Assembly (NCBI RefSeq): GCF_016735515.1
Contig: NZ_JAERQZ010000001.1
Span: 434,001 to 498,000 of the forward strand
DNA: 64,000 nt
DNA from: Piscinibacter sp. HJYY11
GTDB lineage: Bacteria > Pseudomonadota > Gammaproteobacteria > Burkholderiales > Burkholderiaceae_C
Reading direction: 5' to 3'
The notes below the pieces were generated by a model. That model searched no databases. It saw only the letters and a list, made by a program, of their open reading frames with translations, and was not told the DNA's origin. This document shows, in pieces, positions 38,158 to 46,513 of the stretch. A program made the translations under genes and the position numbers. Within the stretch, counting starts at the first letter, position 1; each line of letters opens with the position of its first letter.

Positions 38158-38250
38158 CGCGCTCGGCCTCGCCGGCCTGCGTTGCACTGCGAGCAAAGGT
38201 CACACGTTCCGGCGATGATGCGGGGTTCCTGGACCACCGCTTGTCACCGC

Positions 38251-39078
38251 ATGAGCTTCGTTCCCGCCAGCCGGCCTTCTTCCGCGTCTTCTTCTCCGCT
38301 GACCGACCACGCCTGGCACTTCGCGTTCGTCGGGCGTGACCTCCTGATCCCCGAGGCCGAGAGCATCGCGCTGCAGCCGCTCACCACCGCGCTGCTCGCG
38401 CCGCTGGCCACCGGCAGGCACTACCTCGGCACCCTGGCCGCCGTGGACTGCTGGGCCCTCGTGCTGCCCGAAGCGCCACCGGGGTGGCGGCCCACGCCGC
38501 TGCGCGCGGCGATGATGGCCTTGCCGCCCGAGGTGAGCGCATTGGCAGGCCGCGCGGCTCAGGTGGTCGAGTGGGACCGCAGCCACCGCTACTGCGGCGT
38601 GTGTGGCACGCCGACCGAGCTGCACCCGGGCGAACGCTCGCGCGTCTGCCCCTCGTGCGGCCACACCGCCTACCCGCGCGTGAGCCCCGCGATGATGGCG
38701 CTCGTGTGGCGACCGGGCGAGCTGCTGCTGGCGCGCTCGCCGCACTATGCGAAGGGCATGTACAGCGCGCTGGCTGGCTTCGTCGAGGCGGGCGAGTCGC
38801 TCGAGGACTGCGTGCACCGCGAAGTGGCCGAAGAAGTGGGCGTGACGATCGAGGACCTGCGCTACTACGGCAGCCAGAGCTGGCCCTTTCCCCACAGCCT
38901 GATGGTGGCCTTCACCGCGCGCTGGACCGGCGGGCACATCGTGCCGCAGGAGGGCGAGATCGAAGACGCGCAATGGTTCGCCATCGACGCCTTGCCCAAC
39001 GTGCCGCCGAGGTTTTCGGTCTCGGGCCACCTGATCCGCGACACGGTCAGCGCGATGCAGGAAGGGCGCCTGGGCTAA
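38251..39078 (+). CDS. nudC: NAD+ diphosphatase / RNA NADcapping hydrolase
   Basis: A 275-residue Nudix enzyme. A zinc ribbon is formed by C115, C118, C133 and C136. The Nudix box runs 176-198 (GFVEAGES...REVAEEVGV) with all conserved glutamates. The NudC-specific motif reads [11 protein letters not shown], with one serine replacing the usual proline of SQPWPFP. It hydrolyses NADH/NAD+ and removes NAD caps from RNA in the cytosol. ATG 38251 is chosen as the start nearest the family N-terminus; an upstream in-frame extension has no homology. Confidence 0.95.
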   Translation: MSFVPASRPSSASSSPLTDHAWHFAFVGRDLLIPEAESIALQPLTTALLAPLATGRHYLGTLAAVDCWALVLPEAPPGWRPTPLRAAMMALPPEVSALAGRAAQVVEWDRSHRYCGVCGTPTELHPGERSRVCPSCGHTAYPRVSPAMMALVWRPGELLLARSPHYAKGMYSALAGFVEAGESLEDCVHREVAEEVGVTIEDLRYYGSQSWPFPHSLMVAFTARWTGGHIVPQEGEIEDAQWFAIDALPNVPPRFSVSGHLIRDTVSAMQEGRLG

Positions 39079-39139
39079 GCACCAGCGCTTCGGGGAACGC
39101 GGCTTGCCGCGCAGTCCACACGACTGCAGGAGAACCCAC

Positions 39140-40312
39140 ATGAAGGCACTTTGCTGGCACGGCAAGACGGACATCCGTTACGACACGGTGCCCGACCCCA
39201 AGATCGAGCACCCGCGCGACGCCATCATCAAGATGACGAGCTGCGCCATCTGCGGCTCGGACCTCCACCTCTTCAACGGCTTCATGCCCGGCATGGAGAA
39301 AGGCGACGTCATGGGCCACGAGTTCATGGGCGAGGTGATGGAGGTCGGCCCCGAGAACAAGAAGCTCAAGATCGGCGACAAGGTGGTGGTGCCCTTCACC
39401 ATCTGCTGCGGCGAATGCGAGCAATGCCGGCGCGGCAACTTCTCGGTCTGTGAGACGACCAACCGCAACAAGGACATCGCCGACAAGGTCTTCGGCCACA
39501 CCACGGCGGGGCTCTTCGGCTACACGCACCTGACGGGCGGCTATGCCGGCGGCCAGGCCGAGTTCGTCCGTGTGCCGTTTGCCGACGTGGCCCCGGTGAA
39601 GATCCCCGACGGGCTCTCCGACGAGCAGGTGCTCTTCCTCGGCGACATCTTCCCGACCGGATGGCAGGCCGCTGTCGCGTGCGACATCCAGCCCACCGAC
39701 ACGGTGGCGGTGTGGGGCGCCGGGCCGGTGGGGCAGTTCGCCATCCGCAGCGCGGTGATGCTGGGGGCCAAGCAGGTGATCGCGATCGACCGCCTGCCCG
39801 AGCGCCTGTCGATGGCCAAGGCGGGCGGCGCCATCACGATCAACTTCGAGGAAGAGAGCGTGATCGAGCGCCTGCAGCAGCTCACCAAGGGCAAGGGCCC
39901 CGAGAAATGCATCGATTCGGTGGGCATGGAAAGCCATGCCACCCGTGCGATCGACGGCCTGTATGACCGCGCCAAGCAGGCGGTGATGGCCGAGACCGAC
40001 CGGCCGCATGTGCTGCGCGAGATGATCTACGTGTGCCGGCCGGCGGGCATCCTGTCGATTCCCGGTGTGTACGGCGGCCTGGTCGACAAGATCCCGATGG
40101 GCGCGCTGATGAACAAGGGCCTCACGGTGCGCACCGGCCAGACCCACGTCAACCGCTGGACCGACGACCTGCTGCAACGCATCGTCGATGGCCAGGTCGA
40201 CCCGTCTTTCGTCATCACCCACACGGCCAGCCTGGAACAAGGGCCCGAGATGTACAAGACCTTCCGCGACAAGCTGGATGGGTGCATCAAGGTCGTGCTC
40301 AAGCCCCACTAA
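39140..40312 (+). CDS. Zinc-dependent alcohol dehydrogenase (formaldehyde dehydrogenase-like MDR)
   Basis: A 390-residue medium-chain dehydrogenase. Catalytic zinc ligands are C38 and H60/E61 (MGHEFMGEV). The structural zinc site is C90, C93, C96 and C104. An NAD-binding [10 protein letters not shown] lies in the Rossmann domain. The long insert and overall layout match the glutathione-independent formaldehyde/threonine dehydrogenase-like group. The Shine-Dalgarno AGGAG precedes ATG 39140. The next gene follows after 11 bp and encodes a small membrane protein often found beside such dehydrogenases. The substrate is unproven; short aldehydes or alcohols are likely. Confidence 0.92.
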   Translation: MKALCWHGKTDIRYDTVPDPKIEHPRDAIIKMTSCAICGSDLHLFNGFMPGMEKGDVMGHEFMGEVMEVGPENKKLKIGDKVVVPFTICCGECEQCRRGNFSVCETTNRNKDIADKVFGHTTAGLFGYTHLTGGYAGGQAEFVRVPFADVAPVKIPDGLSDEQVLFLGDIFPTGWQAAVACDIQPTDTVAVWGAGPVGQFAIRSAVMLGAKQVIAIDRLPERLSMAKAGGAITINFEEESVIERLQQLTKGKGPEKCIDSVGMESHATRAIDGLYDRAKQAVMAETDRPHVLREMIYVCRPAGILSIPGVYGGLVDKIPMGALMNKGLTVRTGQTHVNRWTDDLLQRIVDGQVDPSFVITHTASLEQGPEMYKTFRDKLDGCIKVVLKPH

Positions 40313-40323
40313 GGAGACACACG

Positions 40324-40941
40324 ATGAGCGAGAACACCAATGCTTCCATCCCCGATCCGGCGAACGACAAGCCCATGACCGGGCAGACCGAGTTCGACAC
40401 ACCCTCGAGCGGCCCGGCCCGCCTCAAGGCGATGCAGCTCACGCCCGAGGCGATGGCCAAGGGTCTCGGCTGGTTCAGCATCGCGCTCGGCGTGGCCGAG
40501 TTGCTGGCGCCCAGGGCCACCGCGCAGGCCACCGGCGTGAACTATGGGAAGAACTTGCTGCAAGCCTATGGCGTTCGGGAAATCGCGACCGGCATCGGGC
40601 TGCTCACCGCCAAGGACCCGCAGCCCTGGCTGTGGGGCCGTGTCGCCGGCGACGCACTGGACCTGGCCACGCTCGCGGCCGACCTGGTCTCCAACAGCAA
40701 CAAGCGCCGCAACACGGCGATGGCGATGATCGCGGTGATGGGCGTCACGGCGCTCGACGTGTGGGCCGCCGAGACAGCCCGGCGCGAAGCCCAGCGCACC
40801 GCGCAGCCACCGCGCGACTACAGCGACCGGGTCGGCATGGCGCTTTCACCCGACGAGATGCGCGGTAAGGCGCGCGAGGCGATGCAGGCTTCGCCCGACC
40901 TGCAGACGCCGACGGCGCTCAGGCCCTACACCTTGCACTAG
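40324..40941 (+). CDS. DUF4267-like membrane protein
   Basis: A 205-residue protein with three or four hydrophobic helices (GLGWFSIALGVAELLAP, REIATGIGLL, DALDLATLAADLVS, AMAMIAVMGVTALDVWAA). The GWFSIALG.AELLAP and LLQAYGVREIATGIG patterns occur in proteins often annotated as cyclase/dehydrase-associated membrane proteins. The N-terminus (about 40 residues) is polar and Pro-rich. It is 11 bp downstream of the zinc dehydrogenase with its own AAGGAG, so they form an operon. The biochemical role is unknown. Confidence 0.8.
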   Translation: MSENTNASIPDPANDKPMTGQTEFDTPSSGPARLKAMQLTPEAMAKGLGWFSIALGVAELLAPRATAQATGVNYGKNLLQAYGVREIATGIGLLTAKDPQPWLWGRVAGDALDLATLAADLVSNSNKRRNTAMAMIAVMGVTALDVWAAETARREAQRTAQPPRDYSDRVGMALSPDEMRGKAREAMQASPDLQTPTALRPYTLH

Positions 40942-40968
40942 CGCCCGGCGCCGGGCCGAGGTGACAAC

Positions 40969-40988
40969 CGAGCCGCGTGAGCGGCTCG
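40969..40988 (+). terminator. 8-bp stem-loop with GTGA tetraloop
   Basis: CGAGCCGC-GTGA-GCGGCTCG forms a perfect 8-bp stem closed by a GNRA-type tetraloop, 27 bp after the membrane protein stop. No T-run follows, so it may stabilise the mRNA 3' end or act with Rho rather than as an intrinsic terminator. Confidence 0.5.
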
Positions 40989-41045
40989 CCCTGGGGGAGG
41001 AGCGCTGTTTGCTGCGCTGAGTCGCCCTCAACCCCGGGAGTTGCC

Positions 41046-41696
41046 ATGCGCGTCGCTCGTCCCCTCGGAGCCCTGGTGGCGTCTGCCTTGCTGGCGGCGT
41101 CGGCCCAGGCGACGTTGATCACCTTCGACGAGCTGCCCTGGCGGCCGATCGATTCGTTTTCCGACTACCCCGTCGACACCCAGTACGCCGCGCTCGGAGT
41201 CACCTTCGACGTCGGCTACCTGATGCAGACCTACTACCCGTCGAACCCGCCGCCGCATCCCAACCAGTACCTGCTCGGCGGCCACGAGATGCGGGTGAGC
41301 TTCAGCGGTTCGCTGCCCAGCCACGTGAGCTTCCACATGAGCTCGCCGTATGGCGCGGCTTCGGAGTCCTACGTGTCGGCGCTGGACGCGAACGGCAATG
41401 TGGTCGGCCGCGGCCGCACGGGCGGCACCTACCCCGCGGGCGGCCAGGAGCCACCCTGGGCCGAGGACCTGCCGTACCAGGCCAACCGCTACATCAGCTT
41501 CTCGTCGGCCTCGGGCATTGCCGCGCTGAGCTTCTACGACGCCTACGGCTCGCGGCTGTCGACCGAGATCGACAACCTCTACTTCGGTTCGGTCGCCGCC
41601 GTGCCGGAGCCGGCCTCGCTGATCCTCGGTGCGGCCGGCCTGGGCGTGCTGGCCTGGGCCCGGCGCCGCAATAAGGCCACGCAAGGCGGCGCCTGA
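41046..41696 (+). CDS. PEP-CTERM sorting-domain protein
   Basis: A 216-residue secreted protein with an N-terminal signal peptide (GALVASALLAASAQA). The mature part is a beta-rich domain rich in Tyr, Ser and Gly. The C-terminal sorting signal has VPEPASLIL, a hydrophobic helix GAAGLGVLAWA and a basic RRRNK end. Such proteins are cleaved and exported by exosortase EpsH-type systems that also make exopolysaccharide (family knowledge); no exosortase is in the window. The GGGAG Shine-Dalgarno sequence supports ATG 41046. Likely a surface or biofilm-matrix protein. Confidence 0.93.
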   Translation: MRVARPLGALVASALLAASAQATLITFDELPWRPIDSFSDYPVDTQYAALGVTFDVGYLMQTYYPSNPPPHPNQYLLGGHEMRVSFSGSLPSHVSFHMSSPYGAASESYVSALDANGNVVGRGRTGGTYPAGGQEPPWAEDLPYQANRYISFSSASGIAALSFYDAYGSRLSTEIDNLYFGSVAAVPEPASLILGAAGLGVLAWARRRNKATQGGA

Positions 41697-41710
41697 GCAG
41701 CAGGCGCCTG

Positions 41711-41740
41711 GCCCCGCATCGGCAAATTGCGGGGCTGCTT
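41711..41740 (+). terminator. Stem-loop terminator after the PEP-CTERM gene
   Basis: GCCCCGCA (41711-41718) pairs with TGCGGGGC (41728-41735) around a 9-nt loop and is followed by the T-rich TGCTTTGCGCTTTCT. It lies between two convergent genes and may serve the rightward one. The T-run is interrupted, so strength is moderate. Confidence 0.55.
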
Positions 41741-41754
41741 TGCGCTTTCTACCG

Positions 41755-41994
41755 TCAGCGATGCGAGCCGCGGGCGGACTCGCGGGCCTTGCCGCGGTTG
41801 GGGTGACGGGGGGTGCTGATGCTGGCGCTGTCGCCCGGCGTTTCCTGGTTGGGCTCGGCGGGGACCCAGTCGCTCGTCGGGCTGGAGGGCAGTTCGCCCG
41901 GCCCGGTGGCGGGCTCGACGCTGGCGTCGACTGCGGCGGGGCTGTTGGGGTCGGTGGGGAGAGGCTTCTTGCGCTTGCGCAAACGGAGGTACAT
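41755..41994 (-). CDS. Small basic/proline-rich hypothetical protein
   Basis: A 79-residue protein. The N-terminus is very basic (YLRLRKRKKPLP), followed by Pro/Ser/Glu-rich, probably disordered sequence and a basic end (NRGKARESARGSHR). The Shine-Dalgarno AGAGGA lies 8 nt before ATG 41994. The frame is open further upstream, but that part lacks support. No family was recognised. It is divergent from the amidohydrolase and shares the 164-bp spacer containing the palindrome at 42113. Confidence 0.5.
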   Translation of the reverse strand: MYLRLRKRKKPLPTDPNSPAAVDASVEPATGPGELPSSPTSDWVPAEPNQETPGDSASISTPRHPNRGKARESARGSHR

Positions 41995-42112
41995 CTTTGA
42001 ATTCCTCTGGTGGCAGGGCTTCGTCAACAAGCGGTGCGGCAAGTGCCATTCCCGCTTGTCGCGCAGGTGTCTCGTGGCTGGAGGGAATTCCCCGGCTTGT
42101 GCATGCGCTTGT

Positions 42113-42135
42113 GTAGTAGAGAATTTCTCTACTAC
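42113..42135. promoter_or_regulatory. Perfect 23-bp palindrome upstream of the amidohydrolase
   Basis: GTAGTAGAGA-ATT-TCTCTACTAC: perfect 10-bp arms around a 3-bp centre, ending 23 bp before the amidohydrolase ATG (Shine-Dalgarno GCAGGAGAAG follows it). Such length and perfection suit an operator for a dimeric repressor placed to block transcription or early elongation. It could also form a hairpin in the leader RNA. The cognate regulator is not adjacent. Confidence 0.6.
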
Positions 42136-42158
42136 CACTTCATGCCGCAGGAGAAGCC

Positions 42159-43307
42159 ATGCCCTATGCGACACAGCGCGTCATGCACGACGCCGACAGC
42201 CACCTGATGGAGACGCCGGACTGGGTCGCCTCCTATGCCGATCCCGGCATTCGTGACCGCCTCAAGCCGCTCAACCTGGCCAAGGCGGGCAGCAGCACCT
42301 ACGAGCACATCCAGCGCCAGGTCGAGCGGGTGAAAGACGCCGAGAAGACGGCCGCCATCAGCCACAACGTCGTCGCCGGGCCCAAGGGCTGGGCGGCGCT
42401 GGGCGCCATCGCCGCAGCCGAGCGGCCGCGGGCGCTCGACGACCTGGGCTTTGCGAGCCAGCTGGTGTTCTCCACCTTCGCCGGCGGTCAGTACCTGTCG
42501 CATGAGGACATGGAGGTGCGCTACGGCGGCGTGCGCGCACACAACCGGGGCATCGCCGAGTTCTGCCAGGTCGACAAGCGCCTGATCGCGGTCGGCCAGG
42601 TCTCGCTCTCGGAGCCCGAGCTCGCGCTGCGCGAGATCCGCGAAGGCATCCGCCTGGGCTGCGGTGCGTTCTGGATCCCATCGCAGCCCGCCGGCGAGCG
42701 CGCCCCCGGCCACCCCGACCTCGACCCCGTCTGGCGCGAGCTCAGCGAGTCACGCATCCCCTTCATGCTGCACGTGGGCGCCGGTGCGTCGATCCAGCCC
42801 AAGGGCTACGACCAGACCGGCCGCCCGCGCCCGCCCGACGTGCACGGCGGCGGCGAGAACCTGCGCTTCCGCGACCTGGTGGCGCTGCCGATGGCGCCGC
42901 AGCTTTTTCTCTCGTCGATGGTGAGCGACGGGGTGTTCGAGCGATTCCCCACGCTGCGCGGCGGCGTGATCGAGCTCGGCGCCGGCTGGGTGCCGCAGTT
43001 CCTGCGCAGCCTCGACATCGCGCACGGCATCTTCGCCAAGAGCGACCCGATGCTGGCGTCGTTCAAGCTGAAGCCTTCGGAGCAGATCCGCCGTGCGCTC
43101 AAGTTCACGCCGTTCCCGAGCGAAGACGTGGGCCGCATGATCGCCGACGCGGGGCCCGAGCTCTTTCTCTTCTCCAGCGACTACCCGCACCCCGAGGGCA
43201 CCAACGACCCCATCGGACGTTTCGAGCGCTCGATGGGGGCGCTGTCGGACGAGGCGCGCACGCGGTTCTATTCCAGGAACTTCGAAGAGATGATGCAGAT
43301 GGCGTGA
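42159..43307 (+). CDS. Amidohydrolase-2 family metal-dependent hydrolase
   Basis: A 382-residue TIM-barrel enzyme of the amidohydrolase-related family (ACMSD/OHCU-decarboxylase-like). Metal-binding HDADSH is near the N-terminus, a barrel histidine is in FMLHVGAG, and the C-terminal FSSDYPHPEGTNDP supplies the last acid and the HPE motif typical of this family. Members decarboxylate or hydrolyse aromatic-ring-derived acids, so a role in aromatic catabolism is likely but the substrate is unknown. ATG 42159 has GCAGGAG upstream. A perfect palindrome just before it suggests tight induction. Confidence 0.88.
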   Translation: MPYATQRVMHDADSHLMETPDWVASYADPGIRDRLKPLNLAKAGSSTYEHIQRQVERVKDAEKTAAISHNVVAGPKGWAALGAIAAAERPRALDDLGFASQLVFSTFAGGQYLSHEDMEVRYGGVRAHNRGIAEFCQVDKRLIAVGQVSLSEPELALREIREGIRLGCGAFWIPSQPAGERAPGHPDLDPVWRELSESRIPFMLHVGAGASIQPKGYDQTGRPRPPDVHGGGENLRFRDLVALPMAPQLFLSSMVSDGVFERFPTLRGGVIELGAGWVPQFLRSLDIAHGIFAKSDPMLASFKLKPSEQIRRALKFTPFPSEDVGRMIADAGPELFLFSSDYPHPEGTNDPIGRFERSMGALSDEARTRFYSRNFEEMMQMA

Positions 43308-43335
43308 GCGTGGCGCTCGCACGATGACGGTCGCG

Positions 43336-45507
43336 TCACTCGCTCCTGCGCAACCGGAGCGAGTTCGCGACGACGCTGAACGACGACAGGCTCATCGCCA
43401 GCGCGGCGATCATCGGCGAGAGCAGCCAGCCGGTGAACGGGTACAGCACGCCGGCGGCCAGCGGGACGCCGAGCGCGTTGTAGACGAAGGCGAACACCAG
43501 GTTCTGGCGCATGTTGGCGACCGTGCCCTGCGAGATCTCGCGCGCCCGCGCGATGCCGCGCAGGTCGCCCTTGACGAGCGTCACCTGGGCGCTGTTCATC
43601 GCCACGTCGGTGCCTGTGCCCATGGCCACGCCCACGTCGGCCTTGGCCAGGGCGGGCGCATCGTTGATGCCATCGCCCGCCATGCCGACGACGCGGCCCT
43701 CGCGCTGCAGCCGTGACACCAGCTCGAGCTTGTCGGCCGGCTTGACCTCGCCATGCACCTCGTCGATGCCGAGTTGCCGCGCCACCGAGCGCGCGGTCGT
43801 GAGGCCGTCGCCGGTTGCCATGACGACACGCACGCCCGCGTCGTGCAAGCGTTGCAGCGCCTCGGGGGTGCTGGGCTTGATCGGGTCCGACACGGCGAGC
43901 AGGCCGATGAGCTTTCCATCGGCAGCGAGAAACATCACGCTGCTGCCGCGCTCGCGCATTTGCTCCGCCTGAGACCGCAGCGGCGACACGTCGACGCCGT
44001 CCTGCTCCATGAGGGCCGTGTTGCCGAGTGCCAGGCGGCGACCTTCGACGCGTCCGCGCACACCGATGCCGGTCGACGACTCGAAGTCCAGCGCCTCGGC
44101 GATCGCGAGCTTGCGGCTGCGGGCCGCCTCGACGATCGCCTGCGCCAGCGGGTGTTCGCTGCCCTGGTCGAGGCTCGCGGCCAGGTGCAGCACCTCGTCT
44201 TCGCTCGCGCCGTCGACCGCCACGGCGCGCTCGAAGGCCGGCTTGCCCTTGGTCAGCGTGCCGGTCTTGTCGACGATTATGGTGTCGACCTTGCGGAAGT
44301 TCTCGATCGCCGAGGCGTCGCGGAAGAGGATGCCCTGCGTCGCCGCGCGGCCCGTCGCCACCATGATGGACATCGGCGTGGCCAGGCCGAGCGCACAGGG
44401 GCAGGCAATGATCAGCACCGCCACCGCATTGATGAGCCCGTATTGCCAGCCCTGCTCGCCGCCGAAGAAGCCCCAGGCGAGGAACGACAGGAGCGCAATG
44501 CCGACCACCACGAGCACGAACCAGCCGGCGACCCGGTCGGCCATGCGCTGCATCGGCGCCTTGGAGCGCTGTGCCTGCGCGACCATCTGGACGATCTGCG
44601 CGAGCATCGTCTGCGAGCCGACTTTCTCGGAGCGCATGACGAGCGTGCCGGAGGTGTTGATCGTGGCGCCGATCACCTTGTCGCCGGGCCGCTTGGTGAC
44701 CGGCACCGGCTCGCCCGTCAGCATGGCCTCGTCGATGGCGCTGGAGCCTTCGAGCACCACGCCATCGACCGGCACCTTCTCGCCCGGCCGGATACGCAAA
44801 CGGTCGCCGACGTGCACGTGCGTCAGCGGCACGTCTTCTTCGGAGCCGTCGTCGCGGATCCTGCGTGCGGTCTTGGGCGCCAGACCGAGCAGCGACTTGA
44901 TCGCGGCCGAGGTCTGCGAACGGGCCCGGAGCTCGAGCATCTGCCCAAGCAGGGTGAGCGAAATGATGACGGCCGCCGCTTCGAAGTAGACGCCGATGCG
45001 CCCGTGTGCCGCGAAGCTCGCCGGAAAGAGCTGCGGTGCGACCGTGGCCACCACGCTGTAGACGAACGCCGCGCCGGTGCCGATGCCGATCAGCGTCCAC
45101 ATGTTGGGGCTGCGGTGCCGCAGGGACTGGGCGCAACGCACGAAGAAGGGCCAGCCCGCCCACAGCACGACGGGCAAGGTCAGCACGAGTTCGAGCCAGC
45201 TTTGTCGAGCCGGGTCCATCCAGCCAAGCCGATGACCTGCCATGGCGAGCACCGTCACGACCACTGTCAGCGGCAAGCTCCACCAGAAGCGCCGGCTGAA
45301 GTCGCGCAACTCGGGGTTGTCGTCGTCCGCCGTGGCTTCGGGGATCAGCGGCTCCAGCGTCATGCCGCACTTCGGGCAGTTGCCGGGGTGACCCTGCCGG
45401 ATCTCAGGGTGCATCGGGCAGGTGTAGACCGTGCCCGCGGCGGGCCCGGCTGCGCCTGCCGGGGCGGCGTGTCGCTGGTTCATGTTGTCCATCGTCCTGT
45501 GCGTCAT
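43336..45507 (-). CDS. copA: Copper-exporting P1B-type ATPase
   Basis: A 723-residue copper pump. Instead of an HMA domain, the N-terminus carries a short heavy-metal-binding motif (YTCPMHPEI ... [11 protein letters not shown]30, M32, H33, C44, C47). The intramembrane metal site is CPC (369-371), the phosphorylated aspartate D413 is in DKTGTLT, the class-defining HP pair is H452-P453, and AGDGINDAP completes the hinge. Eight membrane segments are expected. It exports Cu(I) from the cytoplasm. A CopZ-like chaperone gene lies 38 bp upstream on the same strand. The start could also be ATG 45492 or 45483. Confidence 0.95.
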   Translation of the reverse strand: MTHRTMDNMNQRHAAPAGAAGPAAGTVYTCPMHPEIRQGHPGNCPKCGMTLEPLIPEATADDDNPELRDFSRRFWWSLPLTVVVTVLAMAGHRLGWMDPARQSWLELVLTLPVVLWAGWPFFVRCAQSLRHRSPNMWTLIGIGTGAAFVYSVVATVAPQLFPASFAAHGRIGVYFEAAAVIISLTLLGQMLELRARSQTSAAIKSLLGLAPKTARRIRDDGSEEDVPLTHVHVGDRLRIRPGEKVPVDGVVLEGSSAIDEAMLTGEPVPVTKRPGDKVIGATINTSGTLVMRSEKVGSQTMLAQIVQMVAQAQRSKAPMQRMADRVAGWFVLVVVGIALLSFLAWGFFGGEQGWQYGLINAVAVLIIACPCALGLATPMSIMVATGRAATQGILFRDASAIENFRKVDTIIVDKTGTLTKGKPAFERAVAVDGASEDEVLHLAASLDQGSEHPLAQAIVEAARSRKLAIAEALDFESSTGIGVRGRVEGRRLALGNTALMEQDGVDVSPLRSQAEQMRERGSSVMFLAADGKLIGLLAVSDPIKPSTPEALQRLHDAGVRVVMATGDGLTTARSVARQLGIDEVHGEVKPADKLELVSRLQREGRVVGMAGDGINDAPALAKADVGVAMGTGTDVAMNSAQVTLVKGDLRGIARAREISQGTVANMRQNLVFAFVYNALGVPLAAGVLYPFTGWLLSPMIAALAMSLSSFSVVANSLRLRRSE

Positions 45508-45512
45508 GCAAC

Positions 45513-45538
45513 GCCGGCTTGATCGGCATCAAGCCGGC
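45513..45538. promoter_or_regulatory. Perfect FNR-type box within a 26-bp palindrome between copZ and copA
   Basis: GCCGGCTTGAT-CGGC-ATCAAGCCGGC has perfect 11-bp arms. Its core 45519-45532, TTGAT-CGGC-ATCAA, matches the FNR/ANR consensus exactly and shares a 14-mer with the box upstream of nrdJ. It lies 6 bp before the first possible copA start, too close for a standard class II promoter. It may be an FNR site with an internal start (45492/45483), a repressing site, or an RNA stem between the two coding regions. Confidence 0.55.
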
Positions 45539-45545
45539 ATGGGCC

Positions 45546-45803
45546 TCAGTGGCAGCTGCCGCAGCAGCTGCGCGCGGGCGCAGCCGACGGCGCTGCCGCC
45601 GGGGCGGCTTCCACCGGGGTGTAGCCGGCATCGGCGATGGCGGACTTGAGGGTTTGCCCGTCGGCGCGAGTGGCGTCGATCTGCACGACCTTGGTCCTGA
45701 GGTCGACCGAGACAGTGGCAGCAGGCTCGACAGCCTTGACCGCCTTTGTCACGGCAACCACGCAGTGGCCGCAGGTCATGTCGTTCACGTTGAACACAAT
45801 CAT
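45546..45803 (-). CDS. copZ: Heavy-metal-associated (CopZ-like) copper chaperone
   Basis: An 85-residue ferredoxin-like HMA protein. The copper-binding MTCGHC is near residue 10 and the domain runs to about residue 65. A C-terminal Ala/Pro linker ends in a second Cys/His cluster, RSCCGSCH, which is unusual for CopZ and may add a metal site. It would carry Cu(I) to the adjacent P-type ATPase, which lacks its own HMA domain. ATG 45803 has GGAG 6 nt upstream; an ATG at 45815 would add four residues. Expression from the CueR-type promoter at 45836-45866 would cover copZ and copA. Confidence 0.9.
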   Translation of the reverse strand: MIVFNVNDMTCGHCVVAVTKAVKAVEPAATVSVDLRTKVVQIDATRADGQTLKSAIADAGYTPVEAAPAAAPSAAPARSCCGSCH

Positions 45804-45835
45804 GGAAAGCTCCATCAGGAAGTGGGGGTGGGAGC

Positions 45836-45866
45836 ACTGTGAACCTTGCCATGATGGGAAAGTCCA
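45836..45866 (-). promoter_or_regulatory. MerR/CueR-type promoter for the copZ-copA arm
   Basis: Reading leftward: -35 TGGACT (45861-45866), a 19-bp spacer TTCCCATCATGGCAAGGTT, and -10 CACAGT (45836-45841). The spacer is built on the imperfect dyad ACTTTCCC...GGCAAGGT. A 19-bp spacer with a dyad between the hexamers is the hallmark of MerR-family (CueR, CopR-type) activation. It lies 33 bp before the copZ start. Confidence 0.7.
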
Positions 45867-45914
45867 GCGGGCGCCGCCTTTTCCACTCGGCGAGTGAGTG
45901 CAAAAAGTTTTCGC

Positions 45915-45945
45915 TTGACCTTGTCCCAGTGGGAAGGTCTAGAGT
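45915..45945 (+). promoter_or_regulatory. MerR/CueR-type promoter for the periplasmic copper arm
   Basis: -35 TTGACC (45915-45920), a 19-bp spacer TTGTCCCAGTGGGAAGGTC, and -10 TAGAGT (45940-45945). The dyad ACCTTGTCCCA/TGGGAAGGT resembles CueR operators (ACCTTCC...GGAAGGT). It is back-to-back with the copZ promoter, separated by about 50 bp, and drives the His-rich protein, tolC-like and multicopper oxidase genes. Confidence 0.75.
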
Positions 45946-45998
45946 GGCCTCACGCCCGTCATGCCTTGACCTTACGCCCCTCTGATAACCTCGTCGTC

Positions 45999-46400
45999 GT
46001 GAAGCAGCTCCGTTTCTGGCTCCTGGTGGTTCTGGTTGCCTTGCTCCCCATCCGGGGCGCGATGGCAGCGGCCATGGTGTGCGGGCCGGCCGGCGTCGGT
46101 TCGCAAATCGAGCAGCCGCTGATGTCGCCCGATCACGGCGGGCATCACGACCACCATCACGAGCGGGGTGCCGAGGCGCACGGCACCCATCACGGCCATG
46201 ACCAAGGGCAGGGCGGCGACGCCAGCCAGGACAACAAGTGCACCATGTGCTCGGCCTTCTGCTCGGCAACCCCGTTGCTGAGCGCGCTGCCGGGGCTGCC
46301 GGCGCCGCTCCCTACGGGCGGCACCCATTTCCCCACCCTCGACGCTCCTGCACCGACCTTCCTGTCGGACGGGCAGGAGCGCCCGCCCCGAAGCATCTGA
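45999..46400 (+). CDS. His-rich secreted protein of the copper island
   Basis: A 133-residue protein starting at GTG 45999, placed just before a signal peptide (RFWLLVVLVALLPIRGAMA). The mature protein has a histidine-rich stretch (HGGHHDHHHERGAEAHGTHHGH), then a CTMCSAFCS cluster and a Pro-rich tail. Both look like metal-binding elements for copper in the periplasm. It resembles DUF2946-type proteins in layout, without a firm match. It lies right after the CueR-type promoter and is the first gene of the rightward arm. The longer in-frame extension upstream would run into the promoter and is rejected. Confidence 0.75.
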   Translation: MKQLRFWLLVVLVALLPIRGAMAAAMVCGPAGVGSQIEQPLMSPDHGGHHDHHHERGAEAHGTHHGHDQGQGGDASQDNKCTMCSAFCSATPLLSALPGLPAPLPTGGTHFPTLDAPAPTFLSDGQERPPRSI

Positions 46401-46513
46401 CCCATTGACGGCCTCCGCGAGAGGCCGGAAGGGACACGTGCGTGCGACGCACGTGCATGGCTTGCGCAACGCCCGATGGGGCTCGCGGCAGGCGACTCGG
46501 ATGTCTTCCACAC

